DNA from: Tetrapyrgos nigripes
Lineage: Eukaryota > Basidiomycota > Agaricomycetes > Agaricales > Campanellaceae
Assembly: GCA_013368315.1 (NCBI GenBank)
Contig: JAACJM010000024.1
Location: 640,880-704,879 of the forward strand
DNA: 64,000 bases
Reading direction: 5' to 3'
The notes beneath the pieces were generated by a model. The model did not search any database and was not told the DNA's origin. It worked only from the letters and a program-made list of their open reading frames with translations. Shown here piece after piece: positions 12,534-22,785 of the stretch (position 1 is the stretch's first letter; the number at the start of each line of letters is the position of its first letter). Both the position numbers and the translations under genes were made by a program.

Positions 12534-12916
12534 TGCCCGATGTCAAGACTTCTTTCGGACTGGTCATTCAGTCGACGTCATCTCCGAGTCCAAGTCTAAA
12601 TCCATAGCTAATGTCGACACTATCTTCACCGTCTCCTCAACAGTCTCCTCTCTTCTTTGTCACGCACGCACACTTTTTATTTTATTGCTCATTCACATTC
12701 CTTGATCTCTTCTCGCCATCTTCCGATACTTATATATCTTACAAGCCAATGATTCTTATACCATTTTAATCCCCTAATGCTTGTTCACGGATGTCCATAG
12801 TTTATCGTCAATGTTTTATTCATTCAGCTGTCCTTACTGGTAGACCTAATATATACTCATCCCGGATCCACCATTTTTGACCACAACCGGCTCGAGATAT
12901 TAAGATGAAAGATCGC

Positions 12917-13140
12917 TAGTAAAAGAGTGATGATCAACCTACTGGCTAGGTCACCTCGAATCTAATTTTTGACTCACTATCAACCTATAAGTGCCAGAAC
13001 CGCCCCCAGAAATCTATAGGTTGATTTTGTTGGAAATAGGTTAGTTATTAACCTAAGCCGCATAGAATAACCAGCAACCTATGGGTCAACCTACTTTGAG
13101 ATGACAAGTTCTCAATCTTAGGTTGATTTTTTAGGTTGAA
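12917..13140. repeat. right subterminal repeats of the CACTA element
   Basis: About nine motifs such as GATCAACCTACT, CTATCAACCTATAAG, ATAGGTTGATTTTG, TTATTAACCTAAG, GGGTCAACCTAC and TTAGGTTGATTTTTTAGG. Both orientations occur, mirroring the left end. The 12534-12916 stretch between the second gene and this block holds no ORF that I can support; it is probably 3' UTR and element end. Confidence 0.7.
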
Positions 13141-13720
13141 AAATAACCAAGGCGGACTTCACAGTGATCCCTCTCCAAATCCTCTTCTGCACATGACCCT
13201 AACGCCATGGACGTTGACACCTCCTGCACTGAGCATCCCCAAGGTAATGGATGCAACTTCGTGGACTACCAGAAGGCGATGCAGGGGCACTGCTACAGCT
13301 GTGGTTCCAGGGATCACCTGAAACAAGATGGAAATCATGGACATGACAAGCATGACTACTGTGAGAGGATGGGTCATTGCTCCTCTGTCTGTCAGGACTG
13401 ATACATGGGTTGGCCCAGAGGAGGCTGAAACAGACAGCATGTGGCTACCACTGGGAGTGACTCTTTTAGTTTCTTCCCTGATGATCCACAACCTTCTACC
13501 CCCCACTTCTGTCCCCACTGCTACTGTCACTGCCTCATCATCCACTGAATCACCGTCTGTGCTCACTGCCTTGCAGAAATCTATTGTCGACCAAACTGCT
13601 AGCCTCTTTGTGACATTGAGTCTTTGCAGACAAAAACTGTTAAGCCAAGACTGGATACAAAAGAAAAAGGAGTAAACACCAAAAAGGTGGCCAAAGTGTT
13701 GGTGTTGCAATCAAAGTGAT

Positions 13721-14183
13721 TATTGCCAAGGATCAGGGGCAGAAATTCTTGATAGAAACAAAACTGAGACAAAACAAAACAGACAATTCGATCAGGGGCA
13801 GGACTTCAGAATGGGACAGGCAGGGAAAATCAGGACCAACTTGTATAGCCACAAGCAGAAAGTGAGTGTAAAGAATTTGGCCTCATAAAGACAAAGCCTC
13901 AGCCTCCTCCTCCTCCAACAATGCTGCCCTCCCAAAACACAGCCACATCACCAACAAAAAACTCTGTACCCAGCTTGTCTGTACCTCTGAACATATAGCC
14001 ATGTCCAAAGCACTTGCTGCTGCTGGCAGGTACGAGTCCATTTCCCTGTCTTCCAGCTTTCAATGGCTTCTTTGTGTATAACCAGCAAAGTACTGGCCAC
14101 TGCAGGGCAGCAAAGCCCACTACCCATATGCTGGTTACTAAAAGGTAACAGGGAAATTTATGCACTTCAAAGAAGCACAGAAC
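13721..14183 (+). other. gypsy-derived sequence without a readable gene
   Basis: This follows the decayed gag and runs to the solo LTR. Short translated pieces (AMSKALAAAGRYESISL, PTHMLVTKR) resemble coding sequence broken by many stops. No protease or RT motif is visible. It is probably the eroded continuation of the gag element. Confidence 0.4.
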
Positions 14184-14188
14184 CTAAT

Positions 14189-14760
14189 TGTCAAGTCCAT
14201 GCGGATACCCAATGCTAGGAAACATCAAGGACCTGGATGGAAGTCTTGAGTGGATTGGATGGAGATTCCGAGTGGATCCAGATAGGAAAGAGCTTATAAA
14301 GATAAATAGGGATTTCAGTCAGAAAGACTGGGAAGCTCTAGGGAACCATTGAGGAAGGATAGGAGACCAGCTTTGTCGATTTTGCACTTAAGCTATCTAC
14401 TACAAACTTTCTAGCTTAAGTACTACTTCAGAGAGCATAGGAATTAGATAGGAAAGGATTGGAAATGAAGGGAAATATAACTATAGCAGGAAAGGTGAAG
14501 GGGAGCACCTTATAAGGAAAGTGGAGCTATGAGATATGGATTGGAGATGAATCGGATATGAATCAGAAATGAAGGTGTGAATAAGGAAAAGGGAAAAGAT
14601 CGGAAAGCAATAGGAAAGTAATGGAAACTAAGACTGTACTGGAAAGTCATAGGAAAGTACTGGAAAGTAAGACTGTACTGGAAAGTCATAGGAAAGTACA
14701 GGAAAGTAAAAGGGTACTGGAAAGCCATAGGAAAGTACAGGAAAGTGCATAGATCTTACA
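14189..14760 (-). repeat. solo LTR, gypsy family A (TSD CTAAT)
   Basis: A 572-bp block starting TGTCAAGTCC and ending GATCTTACA on the + strand. It is flanked by the perfect 5-bp duplication CTAAT at 14184-14188 and 14761-14765. It has the same length as, and is nearly identical to, the copy at 35522-36093. Both ends carry direct flanks and no internal element, so it is a solo LTR left by LTR-LTR recombination. The strand follows the orientation deduced for the family. Confidence 0.92.
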
Positions 14761-14846
14761 CTAATGCACTCATCATCTGGCCTGTGGCCGACTCCGTGTG
14801 CATCAGTAGTAAGAGGATAGTAACAGTATGTCATTAGTCTCAAGAA

Positions 14847-14881
14847 CTAGACTGACGATACACTATGTATATGTAGTCTGG
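14847..14881. repeat. dispersed hairpin repeat, copy 1
   Basis: CTAGACTGACGATACAC and TGTATATGTAGTCTGG form an imperfect stem with a few-base loop. Related hairpins occur at 18157-18210 and 23388-23425, in each case near a TAGTCTC phrase. Confidence 0.5.
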
Positions 14882-16605
14882 TGTTAATGTTATAGGCGTG
14901 GCGCCAACAAAAAGTTGATAGCTAATCACTCAATATTCTCATGCAACTTTCCCCCAGCATTTTCAAGGCTACTCATCACAACTCCTTGGATTTTATTGAA
15001 AATATGGTATCCTTCAATATATAAATGTATAAATACCAAAATTTGCGACTGAAAACGGATGGGAACTCGCAATAAGGCTCTGAGAGCAATTCCATGAGTG
15101 CACAGCCACTCGCATGTCAAGCCTTTTCGCCACAATCCTTTTCTATCGGTAGGTACCACTTCAGCTCCATTTCTCTTGCTCAAAAATTGCATGCAGTATA
15201 TCTGAAAGTATACTTTTTGTGGGTGCCACACCCTATAGATAACTACCAGACTAGTATGTCATTGTGTCACCATTGCTGAAGGTTGAAACACGGACAAGGG
15301 CCGTCATAAGGCTGAGTCAGAGCTTGATTCATAAGCGGAATAAAAACAGCCAGATTTTCAGTTTTGAAAGAGATGACAACGACAAGAAGTAACAGAAGAT
15401 GCCAAGCAAAAACAAACAGCACCCTGTTTAACAGGACATAAAGATGCAACTGCAGCAGGCCAGAAGGTGTTGATAAATAAAACCAAATAACACCCTGGTT
15501 AGAGCAACAGCAGACCAGAAGGTGTTGATAAACAAAACCAAATAGCACCCTGGTTAACAGGAGGCAGAGACCCAACAAAAGTAGGTCACAAGCTGTTGAG
15601 GAACGATGAGGGATCGAGCACAACACAGTGGAAGGGACAGGCAAGCAAGGTCCCCTTTGTTAGATCTAGCTACATTGGATATATACTTAGACTAATATCA
15701 AATAGTAGATAAGGTAAAAAGTATAGGATGGCGGGAATAGCAAGTCAGCCATAGCAACATGGCAGGTATCCTTCAACACAAGCTGTTGACAAACAACACT
15801 AAACAAATAGAACCAAATAGCACCCTGGTTAATGGAACATCAAAAGTCAGATAGAATGATTCCTTCATTTCATTACAGACTCATAACTCCTCCAAGATGC
15901 AGAAATGCTCTTACTCAAAGATTCTGGTCAGATGCAACTCAAGGACGAGATGGAACGGACTCGGCAGGTAAGTCCTATGTACCACTCAGAAACTCAAAGC
16001 TGAAAAAAATAGAGCAAGCTATTTCAGGGACAAGGGGGTGGCAGAATAGAAATTCTATACATCCCCTCCAAACAAAATTTAGCAAGACCCTCTGACCCCC
16101 CCTCCCCCCTCTCCTTCCATATATGGTAAATCCAAAGTCACATGTTACCTGATAAGATATAGATAAAGTCACATGTATTGATAATTACCTTCAAATGAAT
16201 TAATTGATACATTCCTCATTCTGAAACAGCAGGAAACACTTCAAAACCTCTGAAAAAATTGGTATGATGTCACCCTCGGCCTCAGGAACCTACTTAGGCG
16301 CCCACCTGGAGAGGGTCCAAAAAAAAATTTAGCAGGACCTTGGACCCCCCCCCCCTCCCCCCAGGTGATGTGCTGGATATCCGTTCCACCACCCCCTTGT
16401 TCGGGGAGGAGAATTTTTGGCAAAGTCAAAACAAGCACGTGATTTCTGCGCGACCTCACAAAAGTGCCCTCCTCCGCTTCCAGCTTCGCCAACTTTGATC
16501 GACCATCAAAGAGTGGTTCAGGTCTATGGTTTGACAGGCACAGCGTATCACTTCAACACCAAAATTGTTTGGCTTCGGTGTCCTGGTCACGTAAGTACTA
16601 GAACT
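14882..16605. other. intergenic stretch, no supported gene
   Basis: No ORF here shows codon bias or a domain. It contains the local repeat cluster at 15405-15835, and two related patches at about 16063-16113 and 16315-16365, each with AAATTTAGCARGACC followed by a run of C. The frame from 16417 to 16605 (VQVYGLTGTAYHFNTKIVWL) looks weakly protein-like and is cut by the hAT MITE at 16614. I could not find a convincing continuation beyond 19440. Confidence 0.4.
15405..15835. repeat. clustered imperfect direct repeats
   Basis: Two units starting CCAGAAGGTGTTGATAAA lie about 55 bp apart (15460 and 15515). The accompanying phrase AAACCAAATARCACCCTGG recurs after each and again near 15810, and a partial copy (CAGCACCCTGTTTAACAGG) is near 15417. 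No ORF runs through it. The spacing is irregular, so this is a decayed minisatellite-like cluster and not a clean tandem array. Confidence 0.55.
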
Positions 16606-17088
16606 GCAAGGACTAGTGATGTGCGGGCTTCAGTGTTCTACCAAAGGCTTAAGCTGGCTTAAGGCCCAGGGTAATGATTGTTGAGTGAGTTGTGAGTGAG
16701 GCCAAGGTACAATGTCAAGAATGATAGTAAAGCGAGTTGCGAGCGAGGCCAAGGTAGACAGATACAAAAATTAGAAAAATCGTACTATAAGTACTAAATA
16801 TTCCAGTCCATCGTGAAGCTACCTACCCTATGGCTACTGCCAAAAATCCTCTCTGGGCCTATTTTCATGAAGGACCGCTGCAAAACTCTGTTCATCACAT
16901 AGCCTGGTGTAAAGCATGTGTTTCTCATCATGAAGAAGAGGGTGCCGCTGCACTAGAGGAGGAAATAAGAGATGATGACAAGGCAAAAAAGTTGGAGAAA
17001 AGAAAAGCCGCCTTCGATGTTGGTGAGTAACACTTATCTATAATGCATTGTAGCATACGAGTGTGTTAGTCTTGTCTTCTAGCTATAG

Positions 17089-18144
17089 GGCTGTGTAACG
17101 CGACTTTTCAGATGAGCTAATCAATGAGTTCCCACGCCTGCCTGGCAGCATCGTCCGACTTCTTTGCCTTCTTACCTCCATGTTCTCAGCAAACGACTCT
17201 TCCTAAAACTGTTTAAGCCGTGCTGTGGACCCTTTTCTATAGTTTTCATGTCAAATTCATATCTCTGGCATGATACTGATGGCTACAATACGCTTAAATC
17301 TATTGTCTCCCGCTGTATACCGCAATGGCCCAGCGGTTTGCGTGATTACCAAGCGCAGTACCTCCCTCTACTTCTTGATAAGGGCGATATCCTTCTTGTT
17401 ACTGCGACAGGGGACGGAAAATCCACATTCTTCATTGTACCTATCCTCGCTCACCTCGAAATTCGCTCACACCCGGACTTATACCTATCTCAATTTACCT
17501 GCAATGTCAAGGAGCATCCCGTTGGCATTGTTATAACACCTACAAAAGGTCTAGCAGCTAGTATAGTACGTGGTTATCTCACTTCGAGGTAAATGTAAGG
17601 GAAGTACGTCGTCCAGTGACAAGGGAGGTGTTGGAAGTTGATGAGAAGGGAAGCAAGGAGCATATTGCAAGGTATTTGTTGTAATCTGAAGCGATGAACG
17701 AGAATGGTTGGATGTTTCGGTCAAAAGAGAGTTGGAATGTTGTGCCAGCAGGAGCGAAGCAGAAGTGGCCGAACCAGTGCTATTTAGAGATGCCTGAGAG
17801 CTCAGAGCGGGATGGCTTGAAGTGCCCGTTGGTATGAAGGAATTGGAAGCATGTAAATGATAGTTTTCGGCATCGGGAGGAGGAGTTGGTATGAGAGGAT
17901 TGGAGACGGGTGTATCTCGCCAATTTCTGCGTTTTCTCTTGCTAACTGCAGGTTTTTCTTGGGAGTTTGTCGTGTCTTTAGGCATTGAGAGCAATTATAC
18001 GGACTTTGAAGCAGAATGAATGAGATTTCCAACTAGTATGAAGCAAAGAGTGAGGAAAAGGCGCGACGCGACGTTGTGGAAACCTTGGGTCTGGCCGTGG
18101 GAACTCCGTGATTAGCTCATCTCAAAAGTCGCGGCGCACAGCCA
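17089..18144. repeat. inverted-repeat cassette of about 1.06 kb inside the hAT element
   Basis: The left arm at 17089-17137 (GGCTGTG, CGACTTTT, AGATGAGCTAATCA, GAGTTCCCACG) recurs inverted at about 18095-18144 with few mismatches. It encloses the helicase fragment (+) and an antisense frame 17994-17551 that begins like a real protein (MPKDTTNSQEKPAVSKRKRR). No clear target duplication was found. It could be an independent TIR transposon or an internal inverted duplication of the hAT gene, because the left arm coincides with a hAT exon start. Confidence 0.55.
17256..17592 (+). pseudogene. RecQ-like DEAD/DEAH helicase fragment
   Basis: The translation contains a Q-motif-like WPSGLRDYQAQYLPLLLDKG, the Walker A box ATGDGKS at about 17405-17425, and motif Ia-like VGIVITPTKGLAASI. 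These are the first helicase motifs in order. The DEAD/DEAH box, motifs III-VI and the RecQ C-terminal part are absent, so this is a roughly 110-residue fragment of a much larger ATPase. Related RecQ-like genes are common passengers of fungal repeats. Confidence 0.65.
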
Positions 18145-18156
18145 TTCACTTTGCGA

Positions 18157-18210
18157 CCAGACTACATATACACACACGAAGTGTAGCTACTGTGTATATC
18201 GTCAGTCTGG
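18157..18210. repeat. dispersed hairpin repeat, copy 2
   Basis: The arms CCAGACTACATATACAC and GTGTATATCGTCAGTCTGG fold back on each other. Same family as 14847 and 23388, here in the opposite orientation. Confidence 0.5.
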
Positions 18211-19672
18211 CTACGCGAGACTACGAGTGTGTTGGGTCTCTTCTGACATCAGATACGAGAACCAGAAGGCTGGTCTTCTCAAGCCCAGAACCTCCCGCCA
18301 AAATCATAAGGAGTCTTCCGTTGCAAAGCTCCTTGCTGTCCCCCGCTATAGTGATCTTCTCGAGGATCTACACAATGAGGACAAGACAGAGCGGGGACGT
18401 GCTCTTGTGAATTCGCCAGAAAGCTGGCGCACGGAGATGGCCAAATGGATTGCAGAGGCAAGAGAGGCAGAGCGGCAGGAAGGTTTCGATGAATTGGTAG
18501 AAATTGATTCCGATCATTTGACAAGCCTATCGCGACTGCAAAATGTGCTGGAGTCTATGCCAAGATGCACAAAACCTGCTTCAATGAAGCTCGAGCATTA
18601 TTTGGTGGTTTACCACATCCAGCACGTCTCCCTCGATCCGTGATTGATGAGGAAGCAGCGCTAATGGAGGCTCTCGCAGATGCCGAGGAAGATGAACGAC
18701 TTGATGATGGTGAGATCGAGATAGATTCCAACGAAGAATACATGGGCTAGACTACAGTAATTACTACTTAATCTTTCATTTTTTCGAGACTTTAAGCCTT
18801 AAAAAAATCACTTAAATTTAACCCTTAAACTGGTTTAAGTCTTAAAGATTTCAAAATGTCAACTTTAAGGCTTGAGGTAGAACACTGGCGGGCTTGGGCT
18901 CGAAGCCCTAGCCCGGCCCAAGCCCAGCCCTAAAAGCCCAAGCCCGGCCCAGCCTTTGAGGAGGGCTTGAGGGCTTGAGGGCGAGGGCTTGATTTCTGAA
19001 AGCCCTGAGCCTGAAGCTCAGGCCCGGGCTTTCAATGACACTTAGTGACCTGTTACTGGCCAATAAAAATTGTCAATAAATAGTTGAAATTTCTTTTTTG
19101 CAGGCATTCTCACCAAGTTCTCACACAATTTATAGTTGCTCGGTGTCTGACTTGTGTCTAACCATCTAAATTCCTTCATCCCCAGCTGTTATCCACTACT
19201 TGTTGGCACCAATAATGTTGGGTTTGGGTCAGTAAATGCTTAATGTAGGTCAGTAATTCACTTTCTATCATACAAACTTAACTTCAGACTAATCTAACAC
19301 TTTGATTGCGACTTTTTGAGCGATGACATCATCCTAGTCTGAGCCCGGGCTTGGATTCTTGGTGAGCCCGAGCCCTACAAAGCCCAGCCCGAGCCGGGGC
19401 TTTGAGCCCAAGCCTGGCCCGCACATCACTAGCAAGGACCAAGGTGCACAGCTGCCAGTCAACAAAATCCGATAAGTGCTCTGAGGTGGACAGTGGCAGG
19501 AATACTATTACTGGTTGTCTCACACTGGGTATGGTTATAGCTTTTGCTGTTGAACCGGTGCTAACTCAGTAGTCATTCTTCGAGATCTGACCCAAGTTGT
19601 CGACGTCTCAACGACGTCCCTTGCAACCATCTCCATCCGGATCCTTAGTCTCTGACCCTTGTGTAATGCAGA

Positions 19673-19984
19673 TCACTTGCTAGGCTCCTGGAACCAAATG
19701 CTGGCAGATGTTGATGTTAACGCCGCTGATTTGGTAAGGTCTTCATACTCGCTGTCGGCGTTGCTTACGATACGACATTTGGTCTTTGTGTTCTGCCCGT
19801 ACAAATTCAGGATCTCGTCGTGTCTTGAGGCGTCCTTCACAAGAAGATAGCTGTGCGACGTACCGTTTCCCTCAAGGACATCATGGTCTAATTTTGCGAC
19901 GGTACTTACTAAGCTGGTACAAACTTCAAGTTCTAGATATGGGGTGACGTTAGTCTCTCCTAGACAGACAGTATCAGCGATCAC
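19673..19984 (-). CDS. hypothetical short ORF, uncertain
   Basis: A 103-residue frame on the minus strand begins MIADTVCLGETNVTPYLELE and contains LDHDVLEGNGTSHSYLLV. Its composition is protein-like, with no low complexity, but no family is recognised. There is no obvious promoter and no partner exon could be joined with confidence. It lies just right of the hAT MITE and could be the remains of a host gene. The 19440-19672 stretch beside it holds nothing I can support. Confidence 0.25.
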   Translation of the reverse strand: MIADTVCLGETNVTPYLELEVCTSLVSTVAKLDHDVLEGNGTSHSYLLVKDASRHDEILNLYGQNTKTKCRIVSNADSEYEDLTKSAALTSTSASIWFQEPSK

Positions 19985-20616
19985 TGAAGTGATGCGATAG
20001 CAGTCTGTTGCTAAAGCGGGGGTTTTTAGGGACCAGAGTTTTTTAATACGTTTGATTTATTGTATAATCTTCGCACGTCCCATTTTGGGAAGGTAAATGA
20101 CGCTGCCTGCTCTTTCCGCTCGACTGGACTGATGACTCTCCTGCTTTATCCCGTTGTATTTCGTAGTTCTAAAGACATGTACATGAAATGACATACACTT
20201 CAGTCATCCTACAGCCCTCCGAAGCACTGAAAATGGCCGGCATATGAGAGAAACGGACCGCGGGAATATTACGCAATAAATAATCTTAGTAAGCAAAAAA
20301 CTGGTCCCTAAACTCTCGATCTCATAAAACTAGACTAGGGTGACGTCGGGTTCAAAATACGAAAAGTAAAGTTTAAAGGCTTATGTTCATATGGGGACAA
20401 AGCTAGATGAAGCTGTTGAATGAAGCTGTATCAGGCTTTTGAAGTGCGGCCCGAATTTTCAGCCCAATAATTGATTTACTCGACGACAGATAGTTAGGTA
20501 GATAGATACACATCAAGTGGCCCCTTCAGGATCCCGGAGGGGGGGGGGGTGGCGTTGCGCTGTCACTATATTAATATGGTGTCACAAGGGCGAGGCAGTC
20601 CCCCTACGCGCAGACG
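19985..20616. other. intergenic region upstream of the membrane-protein gene
   Basis: No gene is seen. It contains a run of about 12 G near 20538, GATA-like tandem bits (TAGATAGATAC near 20500) and a possible promoter for the next gene (CACTATATTAATATGG at about 20563). The gene's ATG is at 20617. Confidence 0.4.
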
Positions 20617-22497
20617 ATGTATCGTACGTCTTCTGCTCCTCATTACTCTTCTCCACTGACATTGCTTTCCTTTAGGCCCTTGTCTTCAGCCTGTAGCTCA
20701 GCTTGCTATCATCTTCCTACTCATTACAACCCCTCTGCCCACTGCTCTTGCATCAACCAACTTTGTACAATGTCTGGCGGATCTCAAGCAGAACTACAGC
20801 TCTTTGGACGGTGGAAGAGACAACCAAGGACGTCCAGTCAGCATGTCCAGAGCCACTGCCGTGAGCTACGAGTTATGCGTTGAGCATTGTGGCTCTGGTC
20901 CAGAGGCATTCAGCTGGGCCGTATTCTCCCAAGCATTTAGTTCCTGGCTCCTGCCATGGTTTGCTTTGATATCACAGCTACCCTTTGGTGCACATGACAA
21001 GTTGGACAACTTCACCTCCATGCTTCTCGCTGTCGGATCGCCAACTCTCGCTGCGTATTCTGTCATGATCACTGTGCTAAACTCACGCTGGCTCACCCGA
21101 CGATTCAATTCCCTCTCTTATCCCAATGCGCAGACGGCGATTCGAGTGCTTAGCAGCTTACAACAAGCACCCATTCGCGTCAATCGTCTACATCACGAAC
21201 TACTCCCTTCTCTCATCGTTCTCCCAGAGAACGACCAATGGTGGGAGACTCTCAACGATCACCTCGACTACGCTCACACATGGTCGGTGTCCGCAGCTAC
21301 TAACATAGCTTGGACATTGCTGGCATATATCTTCACAATCATTGATTCCTTCACCGCCGATCTGTCGACCTCCCAGCTCGTTCACAACACCGGTCAATCA
21401 GTAGGATCTCTCTGGCTCTGGCTTCTCCCAATAGTCTTCGCCTGGCTCCAGATCTCACCAAAATGTGACTCGATGCGAGTCTATAAAGCTATGAAGCGTG
21501 CAAACGATGTGGCGTACTCCGCTACCGACAACCCTGATATCAAAGCTGTTCTTGCCTCGTCCCGCGGGAGTGACAGAGCGATGGATCTCCAAGTCGAAGA
21601 CCATGCTCTGAACGCTGACGAACGGTGCACTGCCCCCATTTTCAACTATTCCCGTTTGTTCTCTTGGGCAGCAGTAGTGGAAGAAGTCGAGTCATGCTTG
21701 CAAGTCGCGGCTCAGAGAGCAGCTCATTTCGAACCTGTCAATAAGGAAATTAAGTGGGTGGAAGGTGAACGCAGCCGGTCGATTCAAGATGTCAATCGTC
21801 GAGGTACTGCTCTACAAGTTCAGAATTACTGCCGGTATTTTCCTGGACCAGAACCTCGTCGATGCAGCTCGGCTGTCTGGTCGAGGATTTTTATTGCTTC
21901 CTTTATGGCTTTGTTCCTACAATGGGGGACTACCGGTGCGGGACTGATGACTATCTTTTTGACCCCTACTCGCGGTAAGTGGAACATTTGAACGCACATT
22001 AACGTACGAAACTGACATCCACAAAATTGACTATAGGATTGGGATGCCGTTCTACCTCCTATCTCATATATGCATCGCTCTCAGCTGTTGTATGGGCACT
22101 ATTCTTACTCTCCTCCATTCTTTCCCATCACTCATCTCCTGGTATTGACCTCGACCACGGAAATGGGAGACACCGCCGGTTCCGCTCTTCCATAGCGGCT
22201 CAACTATCCATTTCCTTTCGTCGTTTGGGGAAGACAATCGCCACCATCAACGCCGTAGGAATCACTGTCAGTAGTATCTTCCAAATCAGCGGATTCTACG
22301 ACCGATGTTACTGCAACGCCAGTGTCATAAGTCATGGTGTAACGAGGGCTTTTACTGTGATTATACTCGAGGGAAGCGAAATTTCGTCTATGAGGAACGT
22401 GTGGATTGGTGGGACGGTTTTGGCCTTGGGAAGTGCTGCGATGTTTATTCTAGTTTTGAATCTCTTGATCAACCCGTCCCCTCCTGAGGCAAGCTAG
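20617..22497 (+). CDS. multi-pass membrane protein with signal peptide, basidiomycete family of unknown function
   Basis: Three exons (20617-20623, 20676-21974, 22037-22497) join in frame through introns of 52 bp (GTACGT..TTTAG) and 62 bp (GTAAGT..TATAG) to give 588 residues. The N-terminus MYRPCLQPV, the hydrophobic AIIFLLITTPLPTALA and then STNFVQCL form a classical signal peptide. At least eight hydrophobic segments follow, for example FSSWLLPWFALISQLPF, LLAVGSPTLAAYSVMIT, IAWTLLAYIFTIIDSF, LWLWLLPIVFAWLQI, FIASFMALFLQWG, ASLSAVVWALFLLSSIL and GGTVLALGSAAMFILVL. A charged loop lies between residues about 290 and 375. The layout (a Cys-containing lumenal start, then VEHCGSGPEAFSW) matches a family I know as repeated hypothetical proteins in Agaricomycetes. 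Its role is unknown. The tiny first exon is inferred from splice signals, since a stop lies upstream in the exon 2 frame. 22500-22785 is 3' flank. Confidence 0.85.
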
Positions 22498-22785
22498 AGT
22501 TGCACTCGATTTGTCCCGCATAATTCTCTTCTTCTCCTCTTTCATAACAGCTTTGGGTTTTCAGTTTTAGTGGTTTCGGTCTGTACCTCGTCTGTATCAA
22601 CTAGTAGTACGCTTCTCTCAATATAATCAGGGGAGTTCCTGTTTTCAGGGCTCCCCGTGATCCGCCTAACTTATTTTGTTCGAAATCCCGCCGAACGAGA
22701 CTGCAAGATGATTAGCTATGTACTACTAGTGCTGTACCGTATCAACACATCTCTACCTGTAACAGAATTCAACAATATGTCAAGT

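Larger units (their letters stand above)
7387..13165 (-). mobile_element. CACTA (EnSpm/CMC) DNA transposon with tnp2 transposase and a divergent second gene
   Basis: The 5.8 kb insertion interrupts a gypsy gag and removing it rejoins the gag reading. The flanking GAT at 7384-7386 and 13166-13168 fits the 3-bp TSD typical of CACTA elements. The ends read GTACTGTAACC on the left and TTCACAGT on the right, so the terminal inverted repeat is short and imperfect (ACTGT core). Both ends carry dense subterminal copies of TCAACCTA or its complement, also typical of CACTA elements. Inside are a minus-strand tnp2-family transposase and a + strand gene, transcribed divergently from a 142-bp gap. The exact termini are uncertain by a few bases. 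Confidence 0.85.
6290..13720 (+). pseudogene. gypsy family C Gag, split by a CACTA element
   Basis: A Pro/Ser-rich N-terminal stretch (6290-6710) leads into a gypsy capsid: NLLQALVTNQNQLQQAI, KPALFKGEPAKLNSFW, LLMMEGPAAEWA. A frame shift comes near 7030, then HIFKMWVEKIGFSDQDL and RLHKDLLFPLANVELGQ to about 7290. After another shift it reads ALHMEQTLAEFIGKPVTGP and stops at 7383, where the CACTA element begins. Gag resumes at 13166 with AHDPNAMDVDTS and a zinc-knuckle region (CYSCGSRDHLKQD; the second knuckle YCERMGHCSSVC has lost one Cys). It then decays by about 13720. No pol of this element is present. Confidence 0.75.
16830..18750 (+). pseudogene. hAT-like transposase remnant (BED finger N-terminus and acidic C-terminus only)
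   Basis: The exon 16830-17024 starts at ATG and encodes LWAYFHEGPLQNSVHHIAW then CKACVSHH, a BED-type finger layout, and ends in a basic coiled stretch before a GTGAGT donor. The acceptor TTTTCAG near 17111 leads to DELINEFPRLPGSIVRLLCL. The C-terminal part (18240-18750) reads KPRTSRQNHKESSVAKLL, PRYSDLLEDLHNED and, after a frame shift near 18560, NEARALFGGLPHPARLP and DDGEIEIDSNEEYMG at the stop. The RNase H-like catalytic core and dimerisation region are absent. Assignment to hAT rests mainly on the enclosing TIR and 8-bp TSD. Confidence 0.55.
16631..18887 (+). mobile_element. hAT element nested in the hAT MITE (TSD GCGGGCTT)
   Basis: A terminal inverted repeat of CAGTGTTCTACC (12 bp perfect) extends imperfectly into AAGGCTTAAG-like sequence. 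The perfect 8-bp TSD GCGGGCTT lies at 16623-16630 and 18888-18895. The insertion falls 17 bp inside the outer MITE. It carries an N-terminal BED-finger exon and a C-terminal acidic exon of a hAT-like protein. The catalytic middle is missing and replaced by an inverted-repeat cassette, so the copy is non-autonomous. Confidence 0.9.
16614..19431. mobile_element. hAT-type MITE, GC-rich (TSD GCAAGGAC), host of a second hAT
   Basis: The ends TAGTGATGTGCGGGC and GCCCGCACATCACTA are perfect inverted repeats. The 8-bp duplication GCAAGGAC flanks at 16606-16613 and 19432-19439, as expected for hAT. The body, excluding the inner insertion, is about 550 bp (16614-16630 plus 18896-19431). It is filled near both ends with GGGCTTGGGCTCG-like words and has no coding capacity. 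A truncated relative of the same terminus lies at 23274. Confidence 0.88.

Noticed and set aside
20536..20551. Run of G as a functional G-quadruplex promoter element
   Set aside because: A single homopolymer run without spaced G-tracts; it could also be a sequencing slip region.
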